This document shows positions 19,228 to 29,967 of a DNA stretch of 64,000 bases, in pieces. Below the pieces are notes generated by a model. It saw only the letters and a list, made by a program, of their open reading frames with translations. It made no database searches and had not been told where the DNA came from. Position numbers and translations under genes: made by a program. This stretch comes from an uncultured Paracoccaceae bacterium (lineage in GTDB: Bacteria; Pseudomonadota; Alphaproteobacteria; Rhodobacterales; Rhodobacteraceae): NCBI GenBank assembly GCA_938002605.1, contig CALLAF010000004.1:124001-188000 (forward strand), in the 5' to 3' direction. Every line of letters begins with the position of its first letter. Positions within the stretch are counted from its first letter, which is position 1.

Positions 19228-19668
19228 TTACCAGCGTTTTAGGGCGTCTTCGTCCGCATCTTTGGCGGCAACCCATGTGGCATGATCCGCTGCGATCTCT
19301 TTCTTCCAGAACGGTGCCCGCGATTTCAGGTAATCCATCAAGAAATCTGCTGCTTCAAACGCCGCCACACGGTGCGCGGCGGCTGTCGCGACCATCATAA
19401 TCGGTACGCCCGGTTTCAACGCGCCAAAGCGGTGGATCACCAATGCATCGGCCAAATCCCAGCGTGTCACAGCGTCTTGGGTAATTGCCGAAATGGCCGC
19501 TTCAGTCATGCCGGGGTAATGTTCAATCTGCATTTCTTGCAAATCGCCCTGCGTGTCGCGCACGACGCCCGTAAAGCTGACCACAGCACCGACATCATGT
19601 CGTCCTTGGGCGAATGCGTTCAATTCGGCCCCGGCATCGAAAACCTCTGACTGTACGCGGATCAACAT
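19228..19668 (-). CDS. moaE: Molybdopterin synthase catalytic subunit
   Basis: GAVVSFTGVVRD...MQIEHYPGMTEAAI...HRFGALKPGVPIMMVATAAAHRVAAFEAADFLMDYLKSRAPFWKKE. Confidence 0.93.
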   Translation of the reverse strand: MLIRVQSEVFDAGAELNAFAQGRHDVGAVVSFTGVVRDTQGDLQEMQIEHYPGMTEAAISAITQDAVTRWDLADALVIHRFGALKPGVPIMMVATAAAHRVAAFEAADFLMDYLKSRAPFWKKEIAADHATWVAAKDADEDALKRW

Positions 19669-19917
19669 TTAGCCACCTGTCATCGGCGGAAAGAACGCAA
19701 CCTCGCGCACCCCGGCAAGCGGCGCGTCAAACTCTGATAATTCCTGATCCAACGCCACACGAAGCGCCGATACATCAGCAAAGGCTGCCGCATATCTTTC
19801 TTCGCGGGCGGTCAGTTCTTGCACCAGTTCAGCGACCGTTGCCGCTTGGGTGTCGATTTGTTCCTGCGGGACCCCAATGCGTTCGCGCACCCATGCAAAA
19901 TACATCACATTCATCAT
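19669..19917 (-). CDS. moaD: Molybdopterin synthase sulfur carrier subunit
   Basis: 82 aa, C-terminal GG (FFPPMTGG), adjacent to moaE. Confidence 0.92.
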   Translation of the reverse strand: MMNVMYFAWVRERIGVPQEQIDTQAATVAELVQELTAREERYAAAFADVSALRVALDQELSEFDAPLAGVREVAFFPPMTGG

Positions 19918-20579
19918 GCGTCATCCCGCAAGTATGGCATCGATTTATTGAAATAGTCCCAACCAGTAATCACGGTCAACGCGGCAGCAACCCACAGCAC
20001 GATAATCCCCGACCAGCTACTGAAAACCATGCCTTTGTATTTCCACCAAAGGCCCAATTCATCGGGGCCATTTCCAGAGATCGCATCAGTGACCATCTCA
20101 GACGTCATCGCTAACGATTGCATCCCAAAATAATGTTCAAACGCGCCCGCCGCGAACAAAAGCGCGATCCCGACCATCTGGGCCGTCGTTTTCCATTTCG
20201 CAAGCTTCGTCACCTTTAACGTACCCGCAGTATCCCCCAAAAATTCACGCAAGCCCGAAACAAACACTTCGCGGAAAATGATCAGCGTTGCGGGCAGCAG
20301 GATATAGGGGTTCATGCCTGAAAAGCCGGTAATCACCACAAGCGCGATTATCACCATCACCTTATCGGCAATCGGGTCAAGCATTGCGCCCAATTTGCTT
20401 TCTTGTTTCCAAAGTCGGGCCAAATACCCGTCCAGAAAATCGGTTAATGCCGCGCCAACAAAAAGCACGAGAGCAAACCAATCCGCCCAAGGGCGGTTGA
20501 AATACAAAAACATGATTGCAACGCCCGGCGCAGCCGCCAGTCGCAGGATCGTCAGGATATTGGGAATATTCAATGTCAT
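19914..20579 (-). CDS. pgsA: CDP-diacylglycerol-glycerol-3-phosphate 3-phosphatidyltransferase
   Basis: CDP-alcohol phosphatidyltransferase motif ALTDFLDGYLARLWKQESKLGAMLDPIADK. Confidence 0.93.
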   Translation of the reverse strand: MTLNIPNILTILRLAAAPGVAIMFLYFNRPWADWFALVLFVGAALTDFLDGYLARLWKQESKLGAMLDPIADKVMVIIALVVITGFSGMNPYILLPATLIIFREVFVSGLREFLGDTAGTLKVTKLAKWKTTAQMVGIALLFAAGAFEHYFGMQSLAMTSEMVTDAISGNGPDELGLWWKYKGMVFSSWSGIIVLWVAAALTVITGWDYFNKSMPYLRDDA

Positions 20580-20627
20580 GTCTCTATCTAACCCGCAAAA
20601 CCGCCGCTGGCCATATCCCAGATGCGA

Positions 20628-22496
20628 TCACCCTTTTTCGTGAAAGTAGTCATAGATCGTCTGTGCCAGTGCATCAGATACACCAACCACAGCCTTGAGA
20701 TCGGCCAAATTCGCGCGCGAAACGGCCTTCGCCGAACCAAAATGCGCCAGAAGCGCACGTTTTCGTGTCGCCCCAACGCCGGGAACCTCATCAAGCGGCG
20801 TGGCCCCGATCGCCTTGCTACGTTTCGCGCGGTGTGTGCCAATCGCAAAGCGGTGAACCTCGTCTCGCATACGCTGAATGAAATAAAGCACCGGGTCATT
20901 GTGCCGCAGCGCCATCACCGGACGGCCGGTGCGGTAGAACTCTTCTTTACCGGCATCGCGGTCTTCGCCCTTGGCCACACCGACCATTGCAATGTCACCG
21001 CCCCCCAACGCGGTCATGATTTCGCGAACGGCGCTCACCTGCCCTGCACCGCCGTCAATCAGCAACAGGTCTGGCCAAGCGCCTGACGTGCGATCAGGAT
21101 CCTCTTTGAGCAGACGTTGAAAACGGCGCGTCATCACCTCTTTCATCATGCCAAAATCATCGCCGGGGGTCAGATCATCCCCACGGATATTAAACTTGCG
21201 ATATTGGTTTTTTTCGAACCCATCCGGACCCGCAACCACCATTGCCCCAACAGCATGGGCCCCTTGGATATGCGAGTTATCATAGACTTCAATGCGTTGG
21301 GGTACTTTGTTTAGTTCAAAGGCCTCTGCCAGCCCTTTTAGCAAACGCGCCTGTGTCGCCGTTTCTGACATTTTACGCGCAAGGCTTTCGCGGGCATTGC
21401 GCAGGGCGTTATGGACCAATTCAGCCTTTTCGCCACGCTGAGGAACGATAACTTCAACCTTGCGCCCAGCCTTTTCGACAAGCGCGTCAGCCATCAATTC
21501 ATCATTATCAAGCCCATGCGACAGGATCACCATTTTCGCTGGTTCGCGGTTAGCGTAGAACTGCCCAACGAATGCTTCCATCACCTCTGACAGGTCTTCG
21601 TCACCGCTAATGCGGGGATAGTAATCGTGGTTGCCCCAGTTCTGATTGGCCCGATAGAAAAACACCTGCACACAGGCCTGCCCGCCATCTGTATGTAGCG
21701 CGATAACGTCAGCCTCTGGGGTGGCTTGCGGGTTGATACCTTGGGATGATTGCACTTGGGTCAGTGCTTGAATGCGGTCACGCAGGGCGGCGGCGCGCTC
21801 AAATTCGAGCGCATCGGACGCCTCTTGCATTTGGCTCGCGAGCGTTTCCTGAATCCGCTTGGTGCGGCCTTGCAGGAAATCTTGGGCGTCGCGCACGGTT
21901 TGCGCATAATCGGCATCCGATATTTTACCGCAACAGGGGCCGCTACAGCGTTTGATCTGATATTGCAGGCAAGGCCGGGTGCGGTTTTCAAATTCCGTAT
22001 CCGAGCAATTACGCAGCAAAAACACGCGTTGCAATTGATTCAGCGTCCGATTCACGGCACCCGCGCTGGCGAAAGGGCCGAAATAGCTGCCCTTTTCTTT
22101 CTTTGCGCCCCGGTGCTTTTTGATCTGCGGATAGGCGTGTTTGTTCGTGACCAAGATATTTGGGAACGACTTATCATCACGCAGCAACACATTGTAACGC
22201 GGCTTAAGCTGCTTGATGAGATTTTGTTCAAGCAACAAAGCTTCGGTTTCGGTGCGGGTCGTTAAAAACATCATTGATGATGTTTCGCTGATCATCCGTG
22301 CAATCCGCGGGGAATGATTGCCCGGACGGGAATAATTGCTCACACGGTTGCGTAGATTGCGCGCCTTCCCAACATACAGCACCCTGCTTTCCGCATCGAG
22401 CATCCGATAAACCCCCGGCGAGGAATCGAGCGTGCGCAAATACCCGTAGATCAGGTCGTATCCAGTGGTCTGTTGCGGCGTGGTTTGGTCGGTCAT
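20628..22496 (-). CDS. uvrC: Excinuclease ABC subunit C
   Basis: GIY-YIG domain [31 protein letters not shown] motif, C-terminal HhH; start set at MTDQTTPQ. Confidence 0.95.
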   Translation of the reverse strand: MTDQTTPQQTTGYDLIYGYLRTLDSSPGVYRMLDAESRVLYVGKARNLRNRVSNYSRPGNHSPRIARMISETSSMMFLTTRTETEALLLEQNLIKQLKPRYNVLLRDDKSFPNILVTNKHAYPQIKKHRGAKKEKGSYFGPFASAGAVNRTLNQLQRVFLLRNCSDTEFENRTRPCLQYQIKRCSGPCCGKISDADYAQTVRDAQDFLQGRTKRIQETLASQMQEASDALEFERAAALRDRIQALTQVQSSQGINPQATPEADVIALHTDGGQACVQVFFYRANQNWGNHDYYPRISGDEDLSEVMEAFVGQFYANREPAKMVILSHGLDNDELMADALVEKAGRKVEVIVPQRGEKAELVHNALRNARESLARKMSETATQARLLKGLAEAFELNKVPQRIEVYDNSHIQGAHAVGAMVVAGPDGFEKNQYRKFNIRGDDLTPGDDFGMMKEVMTRRFQRLLKEDPDRTSGAWPDLLLIDGGAGQVSAVREIMTALGGGDIAMVGVAKGEDRDAGKEEFYRTGRPVMALRHNDPVLYFIQRMRDEVHRFAIGTHRAKRSKAIGATPLDEVPGVGATRKRALLAHFGSAKAVSRANLADLKAVVGVSDALAQTIYDYFHEKG

Positions 22497-22781
22497 CGGC
22501 CTGTTTCTATGATTCTGCCCCGGCTGCAATGAGAACGCAGGAGGGACAAGAGGAAAGGCATCCACCGTTTCTGTGGATAACTCGGTGGGTAGTTCCGTGA
22601 GAGTTGGAATTTTCCCTTGATTTTAGCAGGCTTCGTCTATTTGCTCAAAAATTAGGCAGATAGTTAAACCGCTGAATTTATTGTGCATTTTTATTTACAG
22701 ACTATTAACCCCCTGAAAACAGGCCCTTTATGACATTTTCGTGACGCGCCGCCCGGCGCGGTGCACAACTTTTCTGGAACC

Positions 22782-23558
22782 TTACTCAACCCCAAGCACA
22801 TCTGGTGTCTGCCAGCCAAGGTGCTGCCCACCATCAACAGCGATCATTTGCCCCGTCACTGCGGGTGCATCCAAGAAATACCCAAGCGCTGCCGTGATGT
22901 CGGCCGGATGCGCCCCGCGCCCCAATATAGTGGCCGCACGTTGCGCGCTAAAGTGGTCTTCGCTCTGGCGGTGTCCACGCAGCGTGGGGCCCGGACCAAT
23001 CCCGTTCACCCGGATATCAGGTGCAAGCGCCTGTGCCGTGGTTTGGGTCATCGCCCAAAGACCCATTTTGGCAATCGTATATGTCATGAATTCTGGGGTC
23101 AGCTTGTGCACCCGCTGATCAAGCATGTTCAGGACCAAGGCTTGTGCAATCGGTTCGCCATTTTCATCCGGCATCGCTTGCGGCGCTTGCGCAGCAAAAC
23201 ACTGTGTCAAAACAAAGGGCGCGCGCAGGTTTGATTCCAAATGCCGATCCCAGCTTTCGCGGGTGGCGGAGACCACATTGTCATATTCGAACACAGACGC
23301 ATTATTGACCAAACAGGTCAATGTCCCGCCCAGCGCATCCACGGCGCGTCCGACCAAGGCTTGCGCTGCATCCTCATCCAGCAAATCCGCCTGCAAAGCG
23401 ACAGCGTTACGCCCCATCGCTTGCAATTGCGCGACCGTATCTGTGGCCCCCGCTTCGGATTCGGCATAATGCACCGCAACGTCATAACCACGCCTCCCCA
23501 AGTAAAGCGCCATCGCCTGACCAAGACGTGCGCCCGCGCCTGTCACTAGTGCCTTCAT
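22782..23558 (-). CDS. SDR family oxidoreductase (pteridine reductase/FolM-like)
   Basis: MKALVTGAGARLGQAMALYLGRRGYDVAVHYAES...VNNASVFEYDN...YTIAKMGLWAMTQTTAQALAPDIRVNGIGPGPTL. Confidence 0.8.
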   Translation of the reverse strand: MKALVTGAGARLGQAMALYLGRRGYDVAVHYAESEAGATDTVAQLQAMGRNAVALQADLLDEDAAQALVGRAVDALGGTLTCLVNNASVFEYDNVVSATRESWDRHLESNLRAPFVLTQCFAAQAPQAMPDENGEPIAQALVLNMLDQRVHKLTPEFMTYTIAKMGLWAMTQTTAQALAPDIRVNGIGPGPTLRGHRQSEDHFSAQRAATILGRGAHPADITAALGYFLDAPAVTGQMIAVDGGQHLGWQTPDVLGVE

Positions 23559-23722
23559 GGGCGGCCCTTTTGGCATTGGCACGGGCCTTTACCGATCCGG
23601 TAACGCTGGCAATTGGGGCATTTCGCGTCAGACAATTTTTGCTGCCCCGGAAAACGCCATTTCCCGAAAATGCCTAGCACGCCCATAAACGCGAGGAATA
23701 GAAAGATACCTTTGATAATCAC
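23555..23722 (-). CDS. Small membrane-anchored zinc-ribbon-like protein (55 aa), absent from the ORF track
   Basis: Own reading with GTG start: MIIKGIFLFLAFMGVLGIFGKWRFPGQQKLSDAKCPNCQRYRIGKGPCQCQKGRP; GTGA and ATGA overlaps with both neighbours. Confidence 0.65.
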   Translation of the reverse strand: MIIKGIFLFLAFMGVLGIFGKWRFPGQQKLSDAKCPNCQRYRIGKGPCQCQKGRP

Positions 23723-24513
23723 AGGCCGAACCTCGCAAAGGCGGCGCGTTCTTCGATGCTGCCTATCGCATCGCCGACAATCTGCGCACCAAAACGCGAC
23801 AACATCAATTTGCGCTGACCATAGCGCCGGAAACGCACCTTGTCGCCGAAACGCTGTTTCATCACAGGCGCAAGATGACCTATGCCATCAACAAGACCTT
23901 CATCGACACCCTTCTGGCCGATATAGACCTCGCCCGTGAACAGGTCAGGGTCATCCGACAGTTTCGGCCCACGACGTGATTTGACATAGGCGATGAATGT
24001 TTCGTGCAAATCATCCAGCCAGCCCTTGAGCTTTTTCACGTCAGCGGGCTTTTCGGGCTTAAAAGGATCCATCATTGATTTAGATTTCCCGGCCGTGTGC
24101 ACACGGCGTTCCACCCCATAATTCGCAATCGCCTCATGCGCGCCAAAGCCCGCACTAATCACCCCGATTGATCCGGTCATTGAACATGGATCAACAAAGA
24201 TTTCGTCCGCAGCGCAAGCGAGCCAATAGCCACCAGAGGCGGCGACATCTTCGACGAAGGCAAACACCGGCACCTTCTTTTCATCCGCCAGCCGCCGGAT
24301 ACGCGCCGCAATCAGCGAGGATTGCACAGGCGAACCTCCGGGGCAGTTAATTTCGAGCGCAACCGCCGCTGGCTTGCCTTTTCGGAATGCTTTTTCGATC
24401 ACAGGCGCAAGGCTAGGGTTATCCAGCCCACGGCCACTATTGGTGATCGCCCCTTGCAGGCGGACCACCGCGACAAAAGGCGCAGATTTCATAAATGGAA
24501 TATAGCGTTTCAT
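23719..24513 (-). CDS. S49 family peptidase (SppA/SohB-like)
   Basis: ALEINCPGGSPVQSSLIAARIRRLADEKKVPVFAFVEDVAASGGYWLACAADEIFVDPCSMTGSIGVI. Confidence 0.9.
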   Translation of the reverse strand: MKRYIPFMKSAPFVAVVRLQGAITNSGRGLDNPSLAPVIEKAFRKGKPAAVALEINCPGGSPVQSSLIAARIRRLADEKKVPVFAFVEDVAASGGYWLACAADEIFVDPCSMTGSIGVISAGFGAHEAIANYGVERRVHTAGKSKSMMDPFKPEKPADVKKLKGWLDDLHETFIAYVKSRRGPKLSDDPDLFTGEVYIGQKGVDEGLVDGIGHLAPVMKQRFGDKVRFRRYGQRKLMLSRFGAQIVGDAIGSIEERAAFARFGL

Positions 24514-24550
24514 GGCATAACCTTAGGCTGATTACAGGATTTCACAAAGA

Positions 24551-25312
24551 CTATTGGCGAATGCGCCAGCCCGTGCGGAAGATCCACCAGATCGCAGCCA
24601 TGCAAGCACCCGTAAACAGCGCAATTGCTGCCAATGAGATGCCAATGCTCACATCCGCCGTGCCAAAGAATGCCCAACGGAACCCTGAGATCAGATAAAC
24701 AACAGGGTTGAACATAGCGATGGTCTGCCAAATACCGGGCAGCATAGAGATCGAATAAAACGATCCCCCTAAAAACACGAGCGGCGTGATCACCAAGAGC
24801 GGGATCAGCTGCAACTGCTCAAAATTTCCAGCCCAAATGCCAATGATGAACCCCAGCAACGAAAAGCTAAGGCAGGTCATCACCAAAAAGGCGACCATCG
24901 CAATCGGATGCGCAATATTGAGATCAACAAAGAAGAACGCCGTGATCAGGATAATCACCCCGATAAACATCGCCTTGGTCGCCGCCGCCCCCACATATCC
25001 CAGCACAATTTCCAGAAAATTCACCGGGGCCGAGAGTAATTCATAGATCGTGCCGATAAACTTAGGAAAATAGATACCAAAGCTCGCGTTGGATGTGGCC
25101 TGCGTCATGACCGACAGCATGATCAGCCCCGGAACGATAAACGCACCATAGCTGACGCCCTCAACTTCGTCGATCCGACTGCCAATCGCAGCACCAAAGA
25201 CGATAAAGTAAAGCGATGTCGAAAGCACCGGCGAAATCAGGCTTTGGGTAATCGTGCGAAAAAACCGCTTCATCTCGGTGCGGTAGATCGTCTGAACTGC
25301 GTAAATATTCAT
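24551..25312 (-). CDS. ABC-2 type transporter permease
   Basis: Multi-TM 253 aa, [23 protein letters not shown]...; ATGA overlap with ATPase gene. Confidence 0.88.
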   Translation of the reverse strand: MNIYAVQTIYRTEMKRFFRTITQSLISPVLSTSLYFIVFGAAIGSRIDEVEGVSYGAFIVPGLIMLSVMTQATSNASFGIYFPKFIGTIYELLSAPVNFLEIVLGYVGAAATKAMFIGVIILITAFFFVDLNIAHPIAMVAFLVMTCLSFSLLGFIIGIWAGNFEQLQLIPLLVITPLVFLGGSFYSISMLPGIWQTIAMFNPVVYLISGFRWAFFGTADVSIGISLAAIALFTGACMAAIWWIFRTGWRIRQ

Positions 25313-26235
25313 GTTGTTTCCTTTACCAGCCCAACAAAGATGTCCTCGAGACTGCTTTGCTTTGTTTGCAGATCGGTCATGACCAACCCGGCGGCGGCCA
25401 AATCATTCAGCAATGTTGTGATCCCTGTGCGTTCACCCGTGGTGTCATATGTATATGTCAAGCTGAGCCCGTCTTCGGATCGTTCAAGGGCATAGGCTGA
25501 TAGTGCATCAGGGATTTCATCTACAGGATCACTGATTGCGATTTGCAGCTGCTTTTGCCCCATCTGCGCCATGAGTTCGGATTTATCCTGCACCAATAGA
25601 ATTTCACCGCCATTGATCACACCAACACGGTCGGCGATGGCTTCGGCCTCTTCTATATAGTGTGTGGTCAAAATGATGGTGACGCCATCGGCCTTTAGCC
25701 CCGCTACAATATCCCACATGTCTTTGCGCAGCTCTACATCCACACCAGCGGTGGGTTCGTCCAAGAACAACACACGTGGTTCATGCGATAATGCTTTGGC
25801 GATCAGCACCCGGCGCTTCATACCGCCCGAAAGCGCCATAATTTTGCTGTCCTGTTTGTCACCAAGTGACAGTTGGTCCAGAATACGGTTGATATATGCG
25901 TCATCGCGTGGCTTTCCGAAAAGCCCGCGCGAAAAACTGACCGAGCTAAAAACAGTTTCGAATGGCTCAAGGTTAATCTCTTGCGGGACAAGCCCGATCA
26001 GGTCACGGGTCGCGCGATAATCTTTGATCGTGTCAAAGCCGCCAACGGTAATGGACCCATCCGTCGGCACCGTGATGCCGCAAACTGTCGAAATCAGCGT
26101 GGTCTTACCCGCACCATTGGGGCCAAGCAGTGCAAGGATCTCGCCCTGTTCAATTTCAAGGTTCACGCCCTTAAGCGCCTCAAACCCGCCGGGGTAGGCC
26201 TTGCGCAGGTTCTTGATGGAAATGATGGAAGACAT
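25309..26235 (-). CDS. ABC transporter ATP-binding protein
   Basis: [51 protein letters not shown]; start at [10 protein letters not shown]. Confidence 0.93.
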   Translation of the reverse strand: MSSIISIKNLRKAYPGGFEALKGVNLEIEQGEILALLGPNGAGKTTLISTVCGITVPTDGSITVGGFDTIKDYRATRDLIGLVPQEINLEPFETVFSSVSFSRGLFGKPRDDAYINRILDQLSLGDKQDSKIMALSGGMKRRVLIAKALSHEPRVLFLDEPTAGVDVELRKDMWDIVAGLKADGVTIILTTHYIEEAEAIADRVGVINGGEILLVQDKSELMAQMGQKQLQIAISDPVDEIPDALSAYALERSEDGLSLTYTYDTTGERTGITTLLNDLAAAGLVMTDLQTKQSSLEDIFVGLVKETT

Positions 26236-26327
26236 GAAGCGCCCTTTATTGGATTCATGGAACTTAACGTGAACGCGCGCAAAACGGAAGGGCACGCAGC
26301 CCTCTGGCGCACGTCATGGCGTTGACG

Positions 26328-27302
26328 CTACGTAGTCATCATCTGGGCAACATCAAGCATCCGACACGAAAAACCCCATTCATTATCATACCAGCCAAAT
26401 ACGCGGACCAGCCCGCCAGCGGTCACGCGCGTTTCTGGTAAAGACACAATCAGGCTTTCGGGGCGCGCACGTAAATCAGATGACACCAGTGGTTTGTCAG
26501 TGTGCCCGATTACCCCCGTTTGAGCCCGCAGGCAGGCATGCACATCTTCAAGCGATACTTGTCTATCCAACGTCACGGTCAAATCCACGGCAGACACGGA
26601 CGCAACAGGCACGCGGACGGCGGCCGCTTCAATCCGTCCAGCTATGTCAGGCAGCACTTCGTTCAGCAATCGCTGCGCCGATGTCGTTGTAGGGACCATC
26701 GATAGCCCAGCCGCCCGGCTGCGCAACATATCCCCGCGTGGGGCGTCAATGGTTGGCTGGCTACCAGTGTAGCAATGGATCGTCGTCATCCACCCCGTTT
26801 GCAGGCCCCACGTATCGTCCAAAAGCCGCACCAGCGGTGCCAGCGCGTTGGTCGTGCAGGACGCATTCGATACAATCCTCTGATCCATCAAAAGGTGATC
26901 ATTCGCACCCAGCACCATGGTTAATTCCGCCGCACCTGACGGGCCCGATATCAAAACACGGTCCGCGCCTGCTTGCAGCCCCCGATTGGCAATCTCTGGA
27001 CTGTCTGCCTTGCCCGTACACTCCAGCAGAAGATCCACATCAGACAGATCCAAGTTACCGACATCATCCGTGCGATGCAGCGGAATCGTTTTGTTATCCA
27101 GCACCAACGCGCCATTTATAAATTCTGCCTGGCCCGGAAAAGGGCCAAAGACACTATCATATGCAAACAAATGCGCGCAAAGATCGCCCGCCGCGATGTC
27201 ATTGATACCAACAACCTCAAGATCAGGCCATTTTCCAGCGGCCCAAGCACGTAGCAACGTACGACCGATTCGCCCGAATCCATTGATGAAAACACGTGCC
27301 AT
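26328..27302 (-). CDS. Glyceraldehyde-3-phosphate dehydrogenase-like (GapA/Epd family)
   Basis: MARVFINGFGRIGRTLLRAW...VSNASCTTNALAPLV...WYDNEWGFSCRMLD. Confidence 0.88.
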   Translation of the reverse strand: MARVFINGFGRIGRTLLRAWAAGKWPDLEVVGINDIAAGDLCAHLFAYDSVFGPFPGQAEFINGALVLDNKTIPLHRTDDVGNLDLSDVDLLLECTGKADSPEIANRGLQAGADRVLISGPSGAAELTMVLGANDHLLMDQRIVSNASCTTNALAPLVRLLDDTWGLQTGWMTTIHCYTGSQPTIDAPRGDMLRSRAAGLSMVPTTTSAQRLLNEVLPDIAGRIEAAAVRVPVASVSAVDLTVTLDRQVSLEDVHACLRAQTGVIGHTDKPLVSSDLRARPESLIVSLPETRVTAGGLVRVFGWYDNEWGFSCRMLDVAQMMTT

Positions 27303-27762
27303 TCTTCTGCCCCTCACGACGTCATGTGATCGTGCAACACCGCGCATTTGGCGGCAAGAGCGATTCTTATACGGTCAGAGGTGGCTTCCAAGTGCTTGTT
27401 AACCAAGAATCAGTCGGTGATTCTCAAAAATTTGGGAGTCGCATGCGCTAAAGTGACGCTTCCCGGCATCACATTGATAGAAATTCATCGTTCAACGACA
27501 GAAATAGATTAATATTTTATCGCACCCCTAGCCTTCGGCATATTTCTAAACGAAAAGCACTAATTATCAGTGAAAGCAGTTAGTATTAGGCGGAAAACCG
27601 CTGAGGTCGTAATTGATTTTGGCAACAATCTGAGGTTTTCCGATGATTAAGAATCGATAAACGACAGGTTAGCGTCACTTTTTGGCCTAATTTGAGTGAG
27701 AAAGACGAGATGAGCCAACGGGATTTCCGTTTGGGCAGTGAAGTTTAAGAGCTGGAAGTAAG

Positions 27763-29949
27763 ATGGCGAAGGCGCAAGAGACAGAAACCGTGGACGAAAA
27801 AGACAGCTTTGTGGACGAGCTAAAGCCGGGCACAAAGCTGATGCACGGCCAATACACGATTGAAAGCTTCCTTAACGCGGGTGGCTTTGGGATCACGTAT
27901 CTCGCAAAGGACAGTCTTGATCGTAAGATCGTGATTAAAGAATGTTTCCCTGGCGCGTTCTGCCGTCGGAGTCGTTATGTTGTGCAGGCCCGTTCGCGCG
28001 CCCACCAAAACGAATTGAAATCCATCGTTCGCCTTTTTGTACAAGAGGCCCGCAGCCTTGCGAAACTGGACCACCCGAATATCGTTGGCGTGCACCAAGT
28101 CTTTGAAGACAACGACACCGCCTATATGGCGCTTGATTTCGTTGAAGGCCGCGACCTGCTGGACACGATCGAAGATCCCAATCACTCTCTGACCCCCGCG
28201 CAGATCAAGACAATCTTAAATGAAGTGTTGAGCGCGGTCGGCTTTATCCACGAGCAAGGCATCTTGCACCGTGATATTTCGCCGGATAATATTCTGATCA
28301 ACCAGACGTTCCACCCCGTCTTGATCGACTTTGGTGCGGCGCGCGAAGAAGCGACAAAGCAAAGCCGCGTTTTGTCTGCATTGCGCGTGGTCAAAGACGG
28401 CTATTCGCCACAAGAGTTTTATATCGCAGGTTCAGAGCAAAGCCCAAGCAGTGACCTTTATGCTTTGGCCGCGTCATTCTATCACCTGATCAACAAAGAT
28501 GTCCCACCAAATAGCCAAGCGCGGCTAGCCGCGATCGCTTCTGGTGACACTGATCCATATGTCAAATTGGCGGGCCGCTTTCCCGACTACGAAGACCGCT
28601 TCCTTGAAGCGCTGGACAAAGCATTGGCTGTTTTGCCAAAAGACCGCATTCAATCTGCTGAAGAATGGCTGCAGATCATCGAGGGTAAGCAAGGCAATGT
28701 AACGCCACTTAATGCTTCCTCCGCTGCGGCGGCGGCACCCGTAACCGAAACTGCGCCTGCTGAAAAATCCAAGCTGCCTATTTTGCTCGGCTCGGCGGCT
28801 GTTGTCGCGATCCTTGCCGGGGTTGGCGTTATGACAATGACGGGCGGTGATGACGCCCCCGTCGCAGAGCAGGGAACAGCAGCAACAACACCAGAGCCTG
28901 CCGCAGAAGAGGTCGCCATAGTGACCCCCGAGGTCGAAGTCGCGCCGGAAGTGGAAGCCGCACCTGAAGTCGAAACGCCCGCACCTGCGCCTGAAATTGT
29001 GGATGCGACCCCAGATGTCACGCCTCCGGCTACTCAGCCCGCGCCTGTCGTTGTCGAAGACGAACCCGCAGTTGTGGCGCCTGTTATCGTCGATGGCCCA
29101 GTTATCGTTGATGCACCAACTCTGCGTCCGGCAGTGCGCCCAGAAAGCGTTGAAACTGCCGCGCAGCCAGAGCCGCTTCCTGAGCCAGTTGCAACACCGC
29201 AGCCAACGGTGACAGACCCTGAAGCCAGCACAGAATTCGCAGGACAAACAGGCACGCGCCCTGTCGGCGAAAGCGAGATCGCTGATGTCGCACTGCCAGA
29301 CACACCAGAAGCAATTGACGCTGTTGGTGCCGGTTTGGATGGCGCAATTGACGCTGTTGTTCCTGGCAACGAATTGCAGCCAAGTTATGTGAGTTCTGAC
29401 TGGACCGTCGGCCTGCCGTTTGGCGCTGCTGATGATACATCAAACGTTGTGTCCCAAGTTGGTCTTATTTCTCCTCTCTGGGTCGAACCAGGCTTAGAAA
29501 TCACCAGCGTTAACGGCGTTGAAGTCGATTCCATCGCTGGCATTCCAGCCGCGTTGCGCGCTTCGATGGAAGGCCAAGAGGTTCCCGGCACGATCAGTGC
29601 GACCTTTGGAACAATCAATGCCGATGGGGTCGCCGCGGAACATGATTGGAACCTACCCGTATCGCAAGAACTGGTCTTGTCAAACGGGGTAAGCTTTAAG
29701 TCTGTCTTCGCCGACGACGCGTGGCGCACGACTGTCGCAGAGATACCAACCAACCTTGCGGGCGGCCTGCAAGCTGGCGACGTTGTGGTCTCTTATATCC
29801 CAACTGCTGAGACCCTTACTGAACGTGAAACACTCACAAATATCTTTAACCGAGAGCTAGAAAGCGATGTCGAACAATTCATGTTTGCCGTCCAACGCGA
29901 TGGCAGCATGTGGGTTGCCTCGCTTGTCTATACTGGCCCTGAAAACTAA
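27763..29949 (+). CDS. Transmembrane Ser/Thr protein kinase with Pro/Ala/Glu-rich spacer and PDZ-like C-terminal region
   Basis: Gly loop LNAGGFGITYLAKD, catalytic loop ILHRDISPDNIL, DFGAAR; TM ILLGSAAVVAILAGVGVMTM; C-terminal WVEPGLEITSVNGVEVDSIAGIPAALR PDZ-like. Confidence 0.9.
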   Translation: MAKAQETETVDEKDSFVDELKPGTKLMHGQYTIESFLNAGGFGITYLAKDSLDRKIVIKECFPGAFCRRSRYVVQARSRAHQNELKSIVRLFVQEARSLAKLDHPNIVGVHQVFEDNDTAYMALDFVEGRDLLDTIEDPNHSLTPAQIKTILNEVLSAVGFIHEQGILHRDISPDNILINQTFHPVLIDFGAAREEATKQSRVLSALRVVKDGYSPQEFYIAGSEQSPSSDLYALAASFYHLINKDVPPNSQARLAAIASGDTDPYVKLAGRFPDYEDRFLEALDKALAVLPKDRIQSAEEWLQIIEGKQGNVTPLNASSAAAAAPVTETAPAEKSKLPILLGSAAVVAILAGVGVMTMTGGDDAPVAEQGTAATTPEPAAEEVAIVTPEVEVAPEVEAAPEVETPAPAPEIVDATPDVTPPATQPAPVVVEDEPAVVAPVIVDGPVIVDAPTLRPAVRPESVETAAQPEPLPEPVATPQPTVTDPEASTEFAGQTGTRPVGESEIADVALPDTPEAIDAVGAGLDGAIDAVVPGNELQPSYVSSDWTVGLPFGAADDTSNVVSQVGLISPLWVEPGLEITSVNGVEVDSIAGIPAALRASMEGQEVPGTISATFGTINADGVAAEHDWNLPVSQELVLSNGVSFKSVFADDAWRTTVAEIPTNLAGGLQAGDVVVSYIPTAETLTERETLTNIFNRELESDVEQFMFAVQRDGSMWVASLVYTGPEN

Positions 29950-29967
29950 TATTGGAAGGTAGATGAA

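Noticed and set aside
27710-27748. 12-codon leader ORF (MSQRDFRLGSEV) just upstream of the kinase gene
   Set aside because: Short, weak RBS, no codon pattern suggesting attenuation; cannot be distinguished from chance.
28525-29369. Long antisense ORFs over the kinase spacer (28525..29247 -, 28650..29021 -, 29034..29369 -)
   Set aside because: They mirror the GC-rich Pro/Ala/Glu low-complexity coding strand, have repetitive compositions and no recognisable domains; treated as shadow ORFs.
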